A stretch of 64,000 nucleotides of DNA from Vulcanimicrobiota bacterium. Its GTDB lineage: Bacteria; Vulcanimicrobiota; Xenobia; Xenobiales; JADMJV01. The notes beneath the pieces were generated by a model. That model ran no database searches, had not been told where the DNA came from, and worked only from the letters and a program-made list of their open reading frames with translations. The stretch lies in NCBI GenBank assembly GCA_017307785.1, contig JAFKGI010000033.1:1-64000 (forward strand), written 5' to 3'. The number at the start of each line of letters is the position of its first letter. Within the stretch, counting starts at the first letter, position 1. This document shows positions 17,867 to 25,331 of the stretch, in pieces. Made by a program: the position numbers and the translations under genes.

Positions 17867-18672
17867 TCGACTTTGGCCATCCAGGCGGCCACCGCATCAG
17901 CCAGCACGTCTTCCGGCAAATCGTGAAATCCGCCGTTCACCTCTACCCAGCTTTTAGGCTCCTTGGCTGCGGCGAAGAGCGCCTGGCCGTGGCGAAATCC
18001 GATCACTTCATCGCGGTTGCCGTGAATCACCAGCACCGGCACCTTCAGGTTGGCCAGTCGCGCGCGCGTGTTCATCTGAAATCGCGATAAGACGGAAAGC
18101 GGAAGAAACCCATAGTTTTCGCCGGCACGCTCGAGAAAGCTGGTGAAAGTGGACTGCAGCACCAGGCCTTTGCAAGCATTCTTCTCAGCCAGGTAGGAGG
18201 CGACTCCGCCTCCCAGCGATTCTCCGTAAATCCAGATCGGCTGGTGCAATTCGGCCAGTCGGTCATAGACCGCCTGGGCGTCATCAAAAAGCTCGCCCTC
18301 TCGCGTGATGGCGCCGGTGCTGCGACCGTAGCCTCGGTAGTCAAAGAGCACCACCCCGATTCCGCGCTGGCAGAGTTCTTTGGCCAGTTCCAGTCGCCCG
18401 TCGATGTTGCCGCCGTTGCCGTGACAGTGGAGCACCCATTGGCTGGCGCCACCGGCCGGAGCAATTTTCCAGGCCACGATCTGCGAAGAACCCGAGGGCA
18501 CCTGCCACTCCTCAAAGGACAACCCCAGCTCTTTGGGAGAGCGGGTCAGACCCACACGCGGAAAAAGCAGCAGTCGCGTTTGCCAGTGCCAGACCGCCGC
18601 GCAAAGCGATAGGTAGCCCAGCAGCGCCAGGCAGGTCATCCCGATCAACATCTTCTTCATCCTTCCAAGCAT
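17863..18672 (-). CDS. Membrane-anchored alpha/beta hydrolase (serine esterase/peptidase-like)
   Basis: 269 aa. An N-terminal uncleaved-looking signal anchor (residues ~8-28) is followed by an alpha/beta hydrolase fold. The oxyanion region is H-C-H-G-N-G-G-N, the nucleophile S152 lies in G-E-S-L-G-G, D221 in H-G-N-R-D-E-V and H250 in G-G-F-H-D. This arrangement is that of the ABHD13/BEM46-type and YfhR-like hydrolases; substrates are not predictable. Start ATG 18672 is preceded by TAACTT 7 nt upstream (18680-18685), again like a leaderless promoter; ATG 18660 is an alternative. It is convergent with subtilase 2 and divergent from the next gene. Confidence 0.87.
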   Translation of the reverse strand: MLGRMKKMLIGMTCLALLGYLSLCAAVWHWQTRLLLFPRVGLTRSPKELGLSFEEWQVPSGSSQIVAWKIAPAGGASQWVLHCHGNGGNIDGRLELAKELCQRGIGVVLFDYRGYGRSTGAITREGELFDDAQAVYDRLAELHQPIWIYGESLGGGVASYLAEKNACKGLVLQSTFTSFLERAGENYGFLPLSVLSRFQMNTRARLANLKVPVLVIHGNRDEVIGFRHGQALFAAAKEPKSWVEVNGGFHDLPEDVLADAVAAWMAKVD

Positions 18673-18762
18673 CTTCCCAAAGTTAACATGTCTGCAACAT
18701 CCCGGACTTTACTCGTTCACATTCTGGTCCACCATTCCGCTCCCGCCTTATCCGTAATTCAT

Positions 18763-18768
18763 TAAGCT
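18763..18768 (+). promoter_or_regulatory. Putative -10 element (TAAGCT) for the small membrane protein gene
   Basis: It ends exactly 6 nt before ATG 18775, with no Shine-Dalgarno sequence. Confidence 0.45.
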
Positions 18769-18774
18769 TTCTCT

Positions 18775-19176
18775 ATGAACGCTGACCGCCTTGGACGCTT
18801 TGAACTGATGATGACCTGGAGCAAGAAGCTCCAGGAACTGAGCAAGATCGGCGAGTGCACTCTCCAACTGGAACGCTTCCTCCAGACCCTGGAAAGCGTG
18901 CCCGGAGACGAGGTCGGCGAGATCGGCATCGAGTGGCGCCGCCGCCGCCGGGAGCAGCGCCCGTGCCTGGCTCTGGCCTTCTTTACCCTGGCCATGCTGC
19001 TGCTGTTCCTCGGCGTCCACACCCTGGGTCCGGTGTTCTCGGCCCTGGCCACCACGGCCGTCGCCCTGTATGCCTGCCAGGCTCTTTATCGCCACTGGAA
19101 ATTGGAAGAAGCCTTCGACAGCGAGCTCTATATGCGGGCCGCCTACGTGGTGAACGCTCCCAGCTGGGCGCGTTAA
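18775..19176 (+). CDS. Small membrane protein with two transmembrane helices, function unknown
   Basis: 133 aa. An N-terminal helical, charged region (residues 1-58, L-Q-E-L-S-K-I and Q-L-E-R-F-L-Q-T-L-E) ends in a strongly basic cluster (W-R-R-R-R-R-E-Q-R). Two hydrophobic helices at ~62-82 and ~86-103 follow, then a short C-terminal segment. By the positive-inside rule the N-terminal helical domain faces the cytoplasm. I recognise no family. It appears to be a single-gene unit, divergent from the hydrolase gene. Confidence 0.65.
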   Translation: MNADRLGRFELMMTWSKKLQELSKIGECTLQLERFLQTLESVPGDEVGEIGIEWRRRRREQRPCLALAFFTLAMLLLFLGVHTLGPVFSALATTAVALYACQALYRHWKLEEAFDSELYMRAAYVVNAPSWAR

Positions 19177-19228
19177 GGATACCAAACACCTGTTATGCCC
19201 GTACCCAGGAGGTCGCGGCCGGCAAGGC

Positions 19229-19234
19229 TAAACC
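19229..19234 (+). promoter_or_regulatory. Putative -10 element (TAAACC) for the App1-HK-RR operon
   Basis: It ends 6 nt before ATG 19241. The AGGAGG at 19207-19212 is about 28 nt from the ATG, too far to serve it. Confidence 0.35.
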
Positions 19235-19240
19235 CATAGC

Positions 19241-20311
19241 ATGCTAAGCCGTGCTAGAGAATTGACGGGCGAGGGACTCAACGAATGGATCGGGTCCGCC
19301 GATTTTCCGAAGGCCTTCGATGCCCTGAGCACCTCCGCCGAGAAAGCCTTTTTAGACGAAGTCGTGCGCGGCCGAACTCAAGAGTTGAGCGTGCGCAGTC
19401 GCGGCATCCTCATCAAAGCCATGCAGGTCGGAGCCACCTACTACCAACGCGAACGGGCCATCCGCGATCTGATGCTGGCCACCCATGGACATGATTTGAC
19501 CGTGCTCAAGCGCCATATCGACCGCTGCGACGACCACCGAGACCTGGCCCAGCTGCTTTTCCACGACATCGACCGCAGCGATTACCGTAAGCAAATCCTC
19601 GATCATATCCACCGCGAAGGTCGCCTGCATCCGTGCCCGGAGGTGCGCATCGTTACCGACCTGGACGACACCATCTACTGCAACTGGGCGGACAAGCGCT
19701 TCCCCCCCAAAACCGTTTATCCCGGAGTCTTGCAACTGCACCAGGAACTCCGAGGCGATCTAGTAGTTCTAACCGGACGCGTAGGCGACACCGCGGGAAT
19801 CCTGGAACGTCGCTACCGCAAGCGCCTGGGCGCCCTGGGCGTCAAAGAAATCACTATGCTGACCGGCTCACTCGTTCATCAGTTCGTGCATCCCTGGATT
19901 TTTTCCAAGAAATGGGCCAACCTGGAGCGCCATTACCGACTGTTCCCCGAGATGCGCATCGTCATGTTCGGAGACACCGGTCAGGCCGACCCCGAGTTCC
20001 TCAGCAAAGCCGCCTGCCATTACGGAGTCCAGGTAGCCAAAGCCATGCTCCACAATGTCAAAGCCTTGCCTCCCGCCCGCCAGGCTCTTTGTGACCAGAG
20101 CGGGGTGTCGGTCTTCGACACCTACGTGGGCGCGGCGCTGCAACTGTTTCAAGCCCGTCTCCTGACCTCGGAGAAGCTCGAACGGGTGATGCAGGCTGCC
20201 CTCCAGGATCTCGACAAAATAGCCTTTCCCGCCCCCGACATGCGCCGGGCTCGCCTGCAAGAACTCCAGCAAGATCTGGAACAGGCCGAGGAGGCTCTGA
20301 AAGGGGCTTGA
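19241..20311 (+). CDS. App1-like HAD phosphatase (DUF2183; phosphatidate phosphatase-related)
   Basis: 356 aa. The N-terminal ~130 residues are helical and unassigned. The catalytic part begins with T-D-L-D-D-T-I at D140/D142, the HAD nucleophile and acid/base pair. L-T-G-R-x-G-D follows (motif II), and F-G-D-T-G-Q-A-D-P-E-F near 244 gives the Mg-binding acidic motif. Yeast App1 is a phosphatidate phosphatase; bacterial members are mostly uncharacterised, so the lipid substrate is inference. A helical Leu/Glu/Gln-rich tail ends the protein. Its stop overlaps the TTG start of the histidine kinase (TTGA at 20308-20311). Confidence 0.8.
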   Translation: MLSRARELTGEGLNEWIGSADFPKAFDALSTSAEKAFLDEVVRGRTQELSVRSRGILIKAMQVGATYYQRERAIRDLMLATHGHDLTVLKRHIDRCDDHRDLAQLLFHDIDRSDYRKQILDHIHREGRLHPCPEVRIVTDLDDTIYCNWADKRFPPKTVYPGVLQLHQELRGDLVVLTGRVGDTAGILERRYRKRLGALGVKEITMLTGSLVHQFVHPWIFSKKWANLERHYRLFPEMRIVMFGDTGQADPEFLSKAACHYGVQVAKAMLHNVKALPPARQALCDQSGVSVFDTYVGAALQLFQARLLTSEKLERVMQAALQDLDKIAFPAPDMRRARLQELQQDLEQAEEALKGA

Positions 20312-22377
20312 TTCGCAGAATTTCCCTGGCCGGAGGGTTGGCCTCCGTGTTGTTCCTCTTGCTCTCCGCCGCCGTCGCACTCTACCAGGCGCCTCGCCTC
20401 CCCTACACCTTCGCCTGGGACGGCCAGGCCTGGGTAGTGGAAAGCGGCCCGGCTCCGATCAAGCCAGGAGAGAGGCTGCAGTCTCTGGCGGGTCGCTCCG
20501 TGACTCCGTTCACTCTGATGGTCGACAACTTTTCGCTGCGGACGCGAGCCGAAATGTTCGAGTGGTTGGCCCAAAAGGCAGACCTCTACCAGCGACTTGG
20601 CGGCCAGCAGGTCGAACTGCAGATTGGCTCCCGGCGCCTGGAAGTGCCTGTTCAACGGGGGTCCTGGGATTTTCTCCATCACGCCGGCCTGGTTCACCTG
20701 CCCGTGGGGGTGGCGTTTTTTGTGGTGGGCTGGGCGACCTACCTGCGGCCTGGAGCGGGACGTCAGGCTTTCTGGTTCTATCTGATGTGCCTGGCGATGA
20801 GCCTGGTCTACATCACGAACGCCGCCTCGCTCTCGGCTCAGACGGTCTTCTGGCCGCCGCTCTGGAGCCTGGTCAACTTGCTCAACGCGTCCACCTTCGT
20901 GCTGGCGCCGTGCCTGCTCTTTCACTTCTCCTTGCTCATCCCCCGCGACCGAACCCGGCCCTGGTTGCTGGCTTTGATCTACGGGCTCTCGGTCTACGTG
21001 GTGCTGACGGTCTGCATCCCCCTCCACGGAGTGGTCGTGCCCGCTTTCTTCCTGGGCTCTTTGCTGGCCATCCTGCAGGCAAGCCTCCGTTATCGCTCCA
21101 CCATCGAGAGACAGCAGATGAAATGGATCGGTGCCGGCTTCGCCCTGGGAGTGGGTCCCTGGCTGCTGATCAATGGATTCCCGATGCTCTTTCTGGGTCA
21201 TCGCTGGATGACCGACACCCTGCCCGGCGCTTTTCTGGTCTTTATCCCACTGGGAATGGCGGTGGCCATCCATCGCTATCGACTCTTCGACATCGGAAGC
21301 TTCCTGGAAGGCACGCTGGCTTACGCACTGACCCTGTTGCTGCTTTTGCTCTGCGAATGGGCGGTGCTGACCTCGCTCGGACTTCAGCTTGCTTTCGACT
21401 CGAGTCAGGTCTTTTTGCTGGCCGTCTTAGCCAGTGGCTACGGAATGGTCCGCTGGAAGCTGGCGGAAGTTCTGGCCGGCTGGTTTCGCCGCCGACCGCT
21501 CTCGGTGGAGCAGTCTCTGGAGCAATTGCGCACTCGAGCAGCCGGCCGACCCGCCAGCGAAGTGAGGGCAGCCCTGCAAACGACCGTGGAAGTGCTGCTG
21601 GCGCCGCAGTGGATCCGTCCCCAGCTCGGAAGCACTCAGGCGGGGGCCACTCTGAACCTTGAGGGCGAACCTACCGTGCTCCTATCTCTTCGTCCAGACA
21701 CCGGCCTGCTTTGCGGCCCGCTGCCGCCCGGGCGCGGCTATTCTTCCGAGACGATGCGCTGCCTGGATCAACTCGCCCGGCAGGCCTCACTCTATTTGGA
21801 AAATGCCTTGCTCTTTGAGCAGTCTCATCGCGAGCAAGCCGAGCGTCTCGAGGAACGAGAGCGCCTGCTGGGAGATCTCCACGACGGAGTGGGAGCCGCT
21901 CTGGCAGGCATTCGCATGCTCAGCCACGAGCCTGAGGTCGCCACCATGGCCGGCGACGCCCTTCACGAACTGCAGAGCTTTCTTTACGACAGCCCTGACT
22001 ATCAGATGGAGCGAAGCCGCTTCCTGGCTGAGCTGCGAGCCTACGGAAATCGCCTGTTCGCGGACCGCGAGTTCGTTTTTCGAGCCGGCGGGGACCTGGA
22101 AGGCACGATGGCACGAGCCCAGGCCCTGTCGCTCTTCCGCTTGATTCGCGAAGCTTTCCACAACGCTCAAAAGCACTCTGGCGCCGATCGGGTATCGTTG
22201 TCTCTGGACTTTCTTGACCAGATCGAAATAAGTCTTGAAGATAACGGACGTGGATTCGGTCAGGTGACGCGAGGCCGCGGTCTACGCAGCATCGAAAAGC
22301 GGGTTTCCGATCTGGGCGGTCGTCTCAGGTGGGAAACCGAGTCCGGTGTGCGATTGGAGCTCCGACTGCCCCTGTGA
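20308..22377 (+). CDS. Polytopic membrane sensor histidine kinase (NarL/LuxR-type, HisKA_3-like)
   Basis: 689 aa from a TTG start coupled to the previous stop. A signal-anchor helix and a ~95-aa extracytoplasmic domain, whose K-P-G-E-R-L start recalls a PDZ-like fold, lead into about seven transmembrane helices (residues ~120-385). A GAF-like linker (~400-500) follows. The dimerisation box has phospho-acceptor H525 in D-L-H-D-G-V-G, then an HATPase domain with N-x-x-K-H (N-A-Q-K-H), D-N-G-R-G-F-G and R-G-L-R-S-I-E-K-R. It therefore autophosphorylates and passes phosphate to the response regulator that overlaps its 3' end by 4 nt (GTGA). The signal is unknown. Confidence 0.92.
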   Translation: MIRRISLAGGLASVLFLLLSAAVALYQAPRLPYTFAWDGQAWVVESGPAPIKPGERLQSLAGRSVTPFTLMVDNFSLRTRAEMFEWLAQKADLYQRLGGQQVELQIGSRRLEVPVQRGSWDFLHHAGLVHLPVGVAFFVVGWATYLRPGAGRQAFWFYLMCLAMSLVYITNAASLSAQTVFWPPLWSLVNLLNASTFVLAPCLLFHFSLLIPRDRTRPWLLALIYGLSVYVVLTVCIPLHGVVVPAFFLGSLLAILQASLRYRSTIERQQMKWIGAGFALGVGPWLLINGFPMLFLGHRWMTDTLPGAFLVFIPLGMAVAIHRYRLFDIGSFLEGTLAYALTLLLLLLCEWAVLTSLGLQLAFDSSQVFLLAVLASGYGMVRWKLAEVLAGWFRRRPLSVEQSLEQLRTRAAGRPASEVRAALQTTVEVLLAPQWIRPQLGSTQAGATLNLEGEPTVLLSLRPDTGLLCGPLPPGRGYSSETMRCLDQLARQASLYLENALLFEQSHREQAERLEERERLLGDLHDGVGAALAGIRMLSHEPEVATMAGDALHELQSFLYDSPDYQMERSRFLAELRAYGNRLFADREFVFRAGGDLEGTMARAQALSLFRLIREAFHNAQKHSGADRVSLSLDFLDQIEISLEDNGRGFGQVTRGRGLRSIEKRVSDLGGRLRWETESGVRLELRLPL

Positions 22378-22994
22378 AGAAAATCAAAATCGCCCTGGTG
22401 GACGACGACGAACGTTGCCGCCGCAGTTTGCTGCAGACCCTGGAGCCGGAAGAGGATTTTGAAATCACGGCCGCCTGCCAGGATGCCGAGGAATTGCTCC
22501 AGCAACTGGACGCCAATCCACCCGAAGTTCTGCTGGTGGATCTCGGGCTGCCCGGTATGGGCGGGCAAGAGCTGATTCGCCAACTGCGCCAAAGCCATCC
22601 GACCATCGAATGCATTGCTCACACCATCTTTGAAGAACCCGGCACGGTGCTGGCGGCGTTGAGGGCGGGAGCCTCGGGATATTTACTCAAAGGCTCGACC
22701 CCCGGCGAACTCCTGCGCAGTCTGCGCAGCCTGTCCGAAGGCGGAGCCCCGCTGACCGCCAAGATCGCCCGCATGCTGATCCGCGAGGTCCAGCCCAGTC
22801 AGGATCCGCTCAGCGACCGGGAGCACGAGGTCTTGAAGGCCTTGTCGGACGGCTACTCCTATAAAGAAGTAGCCGCCCACCTGATCGTCAGTTCGCACAC
22901 CGTCCACACCCATGTGAAGAATATCTACGAAAAACTCCAGGTGAGCGGCCGCCGGCAGGCCCTGGACAAGGCCCGTCAGCAAGGCTGGCTCTAG
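22374..22994 (+). CDS. NarL/FixJ-family response regulator
   Basis: 206 aa from GTG 22374 (overlapping the kinase stop). The receiver domain has D10-D12 acidic cluster, phospho-acceptor D56 in L-V-D-L-G-L-P-G, the switch T/S region and K107-like lysine in Y-L-L-K-G. The C-terminal LuxR-type helix-turn-helix includes L-S-D-R-E-H-E-V-L-K and V-S-S-H-T-V-H-T-H-V-K-N-I. It is the cognate partner of the preceding kinase by gene order and overlap. It converges on the lipoprotein gene with a 4-nt overlap, so no terminator is needed from an intergenic space. Confidence 0.94.
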   Translation: MKKIKIALVDDDERCRRSLLQTLEPEEDFEITAACQDAEELLQQLDANPPEVLLVDLGLPGMGGQELIRQLRQSHPTIECIAHTIFEEPGTVLAALRAGASGYLLKGSTPGELLRSLRSLSEGGAPLTAKIARMLIREVQPSQDPLSDREHEVLKALSDGYSYKEVAAHLIVSSHTVHTHVKNIYEKLQVSGRRQALDKARQQGWL

Positions 22995-23977
22995 GGCAGA
23001 CTGAGGAAGTTGCCCACCACGTGGCCGGAAGCGTTGAAGGTGCCGACAGCGCTGCCGGGAGTGACCGAATTGGGCCCGACGTTGCTCACGTTAAAATCGG
23101 CTTCCACCCGGCTGTCGGTCAAGGAAGTGATGGTGAAAGTTCCCGTCGTTCCGGAAGTTTGAGCCCAGGCCGAGTTGATGGTCGTGCCGGTGGTGTCGCT
23201 CAGGCTTACCGAAAAACCGTTGTCAGAGCTGTTTTGCAGAATGTTGTAAGTCCCGGTAGTCAGCGCGCTTCCGTGCGTAATCACGACGAAACTCAGGGTG
23301 CGGAAGTTGGTGATTGAAGAGCCCGTTTGCGCCAGCGCTATCGTCAGATGATTGTTGTCGGTGGTTCCGGTGGTGAGTTCACCCGATACGATCGGACTGG
23401 TCAGCGGCGGGTTGACTCCGTTGAAGCCACTACCGGTAAAGCTGAATCCGGTCAAAGAGCCACTGGCGATCGGCTTGGTGGTGCCGTTGCCGGTCGGATT
23501 GGTGTTGCTCGGAGGAGTCGTGCCCGGCTGAATCGAGCCGGTAAAGGTCTGACCGTTGAGGGTGATCGCATAGCTGCCCACGGTCCCGCTTTGAGTCAGC
23601 ACGCCGGTGATGGTAAAGGTGCCAAAGTCGGGGACGGTACCGGTGAGAGTAAAAGCGCCGGTGTTCTGGTCGACGGTGCCGCTGATGCTGTAGCTGCCGG
23701 TGGCCACACTGAAATTTGCCAAAGCCTGAACGGCCGGATTGGTGACCACAAACGTGCCGGTCGCCTGACCGTTGGCGCCCACGCTCAAGTTGAGAGTGCC
23801 GGTCTGGCCGCTACTTAGAGCTCCCCTACCAGCGAAGTTGCCCAAGAACCGGTTGGCCTGTCCCTGGTTGAAACCGCTATAGGTGTTGGTGTCGTCGCTG
23901 CCGCAAGCAGCCGTGAAGAAAGCCAGAGAGGTAAGGAGCGCGGCAGTGCAGACGCGGCGCCAAGGAGAAGATTTCAT
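22991..23977 (-). CDS. Thr/Ser/Gly-rich surface lipoprotein, function unknown
   Basis: 328 aa. The signal peptide ends in a lipobox-like F-T-A-A-C, so Cys25 is probably lipidated. The mature protein is low in charge and very rich in Thr, Gly, Ser and Asn. It has imperfect repeats of beta strands of the type G-T-F-T-L/I-T-G (four or more copies, residues ~70-140), a Pro/Asn/Gly/Thr linker (~150-165), and a second strand-rich half ending A-V-G-T-F-N-A-S-G-H-V. This suggests two beta-sandwich or beta-roll domains exposed on the cell surface. There is no enzyme motif. AGGAG lies 8 nt ahead of the ATG and can be paired by an upstream complement (see the leader hairpin). Confidence 0.75.
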   Translation of the reverse strand: MKSSPWRRVCTAALLTSLAFFTAACGSDDTNTYSGFNQGQANRFLGNFAGRGALSSGQTGTLNLSVGANGQATGTFVVTNPAVQALANFSVATGSYSISGTVDQNTGAFTLTGTVPDFGTFTITGVLTQSGTVGSYAITLNGQTFTGSIQPGTTPPSNTNPTGNGTTKPIASGSLTGFSFTGSGFNGVNPPLTSPIVSGELTTGTTDNNHLTIALAQTGSSITNFRTLSFVVITHGSALTTGTYNILQNSSDNGFSVSLSDTTGTTINSAWAQTSGTTGTFTITSLTDSRVEADFNVSNVGPNSVTPGSAVGTFNASGHVVGNFLSLP

Positions 23978-23983
23978 GAGAGA

Positions 23984-24038
23984 GACTCCTACAGGAATGT
24001 TTTAGGACGGATGAACCCCAGCCGAACAGATAGGAGTC
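23984..24038 (-). promoter_or_regulatory. Possible RBS-masking hairpin in the lipoprotein leader
   Basis: GACTCCTA at 23984-23991 and TAGGAGTC at 24031-24038 are perfect 8-nt inverted copies separated by 39 nt. On the minus strand the copy nearest the gene contains the AGGAG ribosome-binding site, so the distal copy could sequester it. Confidence 0.35.
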
Positions 24039-24045
24039 TATGGTT

Positions 24046-24501
24046 TCAGGATAGCGCGGGTAAAGATTTCTTCAGGGTATATTCGGGGTATTGTCGCTGC
24101 CGCCAGCTCTTCAGCGCATACATCAGACGAAGCGAGCCGCGTTCCCAGAACGGCCTGGGCTCGATACTTTCCCCGAAGGGACGGCAGCGAGTGACGATGT
24201 GCAGAGCCACAGGGACCCCGCGTTCCGCCAGCCAGCAGCTGAACTGGTATCCGTCCAGCAACGGCGAGCCACCGGCCGGGCGCTGGTGCCCGGCCGCGTA
24301 TTCGTCAAACCAATCCTCGACCTGGCCCTTGAGCTCGGCCAGTCCCGGCCAGCTGGAAATGGCCTCGCGACGGCGCTTGCAGGCCAGTCCGCGACTTACG
24401 ATGCGCAACCTGCGAGCGGGCATCCCCTCCGGGTCGGGCCCGCCCGCCACCAAGGAGTTGAGGAGTTGATATTGTCGTTCCAGCAGTCGCTCGCGGCTCA
24501 T
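24046..24501 (-). CDS. Probable DUF2063/MbnC-like partner of the DUF692 oxidase
   Basis: 151 aa. It starts with ATG overlapping the DUF692 stop by 4 nt. The pattern R-L-R-I-V-S-R-G-L (residue ~31), K-R-R-R-E-A-I-S-S-W-P-G-L (~42), a 'W-F-D-E-Y-A' helix, G-G-S-P-L-L-D-G-Y-Q-F and W-L-A-E-R resembles the helical N-terminal domain of DUF2063 proteins. Those form complexes with DUF692 oxidases (MbnC with MbnB) and help bind the precursor peptide. The similarity is a judgement by eye, not a search result, so the assignment rests largely on position. There is no signal peptide, so it is cytosolic. It is the last gene of the three-gene cassette. Confidence 0.6.
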   Translation of the reverse strand: MSRERLLERQYQLLNSLVAGGPDPEGMPARRLRIVSRGLACKRRREAISSWPGLAELKGQVEDWFDEYAAGHQRPAGGSPLLDGYQFSCWLAERGVPVALHIVTRCRPFGESIEPRPFWERGSLRLMYALKSWRQRQYPEYTLKKSLPALS

Positions 24502-25331
24502 CGCAGTGCCTCCTGACGGCGACGCTCTCCGCGCCGCACCGCCCCTTCGATCTTTTCCATTTCTTCGAGAAACTCTTGTTCCCCGGGGAAGTCATCGTCT
24601 CGCTCCAGGAGCACTCCCGGCGGCTCGCACAGGGCGCAGAGCTCTGTGAGCAAGTCCAGCACTTCGGTGGATAGGGGCGCACCGTGCGTATCGTGATAGA
24701 GACCGTCGTGCTCCACCCCACCACCTACATGCACATAGCCGATGCGGTCCAGCGGAATACGCCGCAGAAATTCGACCGGGTCACCTCCGTGGTTGCGACT
24801 GTTCGCGTACAGATTGGAGATGTCCAGCAGCAACCCGCAACCGGAACGCTCCACCAACAGACGAAGAAACTCAGCTTCTTCCCAGGTCGGCTCCGGCCAG
24901 TCGACGATGGTCGCGATGTTTTCCAGGTAGAGGGGGCGGGATAGAGCCTGCTGCGCCAGGCGCAGGTTTTCAAGCACGATATCCAGGCTCTCCGGGGTGC
25001 GCTCCACCGGCAGGAGATGCCCGCTTTCCAGCTCGCGTGCCCGCACGAAAGCCAGATGCTCGGAAACCAGCGGGGCATGGCAGCGACGAGCCAGCTGCTC
25101 CATTTCGTGCAATCTTTGGCCCGACGGGGCCTCCGCTCCCCCTAGCGATAGCGAAAGCCCATGAGGAACCGCCTGCACACCTCGCTCCAGCAGGTTGACG
25201 ACGGCCTGGGGCAGCGGCTTGTGGCTGGGAAAGTGTTCCACCATCAGCTCAACAAAGCCCAGCTTTGGGTAACGCTCGATCGAGAGCGCCAGTTGAGCGC
25301 GCCAGCTGACGCCAAGCCCCAGCCGCATCAT
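24498..25331 (-). CDS. DUF692 multinuclear non-haem iron oxidase (MNIO) family protein
   Basis: 277 aa from ATG 25331, which overlaps the upstream stop (ATGA). It is a TIM-barrel family whose characterised members (MbnB, TglH and relatives) use two or three iron ions to oxidise cysteines in ribosomally made peptides. Candidate ligands are all present in family order: H57, H92 (S-E-H-L-A-F), E137 (Y-L-E-N), D170 and N173 (L-L-L-D-I-S-N-L-Y), H181 (N-H-G), H201 (Y-V-H-V-G-G), D214 and H216 (H-D-T-H-G) and E243 (L-L-E-R-D). It sits between a membrane protein with a Cys-ladder tail (likely substrate) and a DUF2063-like partner, all translationally coupled. Confidence 0.9.
   Translation of the reverse strand: MMRLGLGVSWRAQLALSIERYPKLGFVELMVEHFPSHKPLPQAVVNLLERGVQAVPHGLSLSLGGAEAPSGQRLHEMEQLARRCHAPLVSEHLAFVRARELESGHLLPVERTPESLDIVLENLRLAQQALSRPLYLENIATIVDWPEPTWEEAEFLRLLVERSGCGLLLDISNLYANSRNHGGDPVEFLRRIPLDRIGYVHVGGGVEHDGLYHDTHGAPLSTEVLDLLTELCALCEPPGVLLERDDDFPGEQEFLEEMEKIEGAVRRGERRRQEALR

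Noticed and set aside
19195..19239. 14-codon ORF (M-P-V-P-R-R-S) as a leader peptide of the App1 operon
   Set aside because: It has no ribosome-binding site, attenuator-like hairpins or diagnostic codons, and the promoter-like hexamer lies within it.
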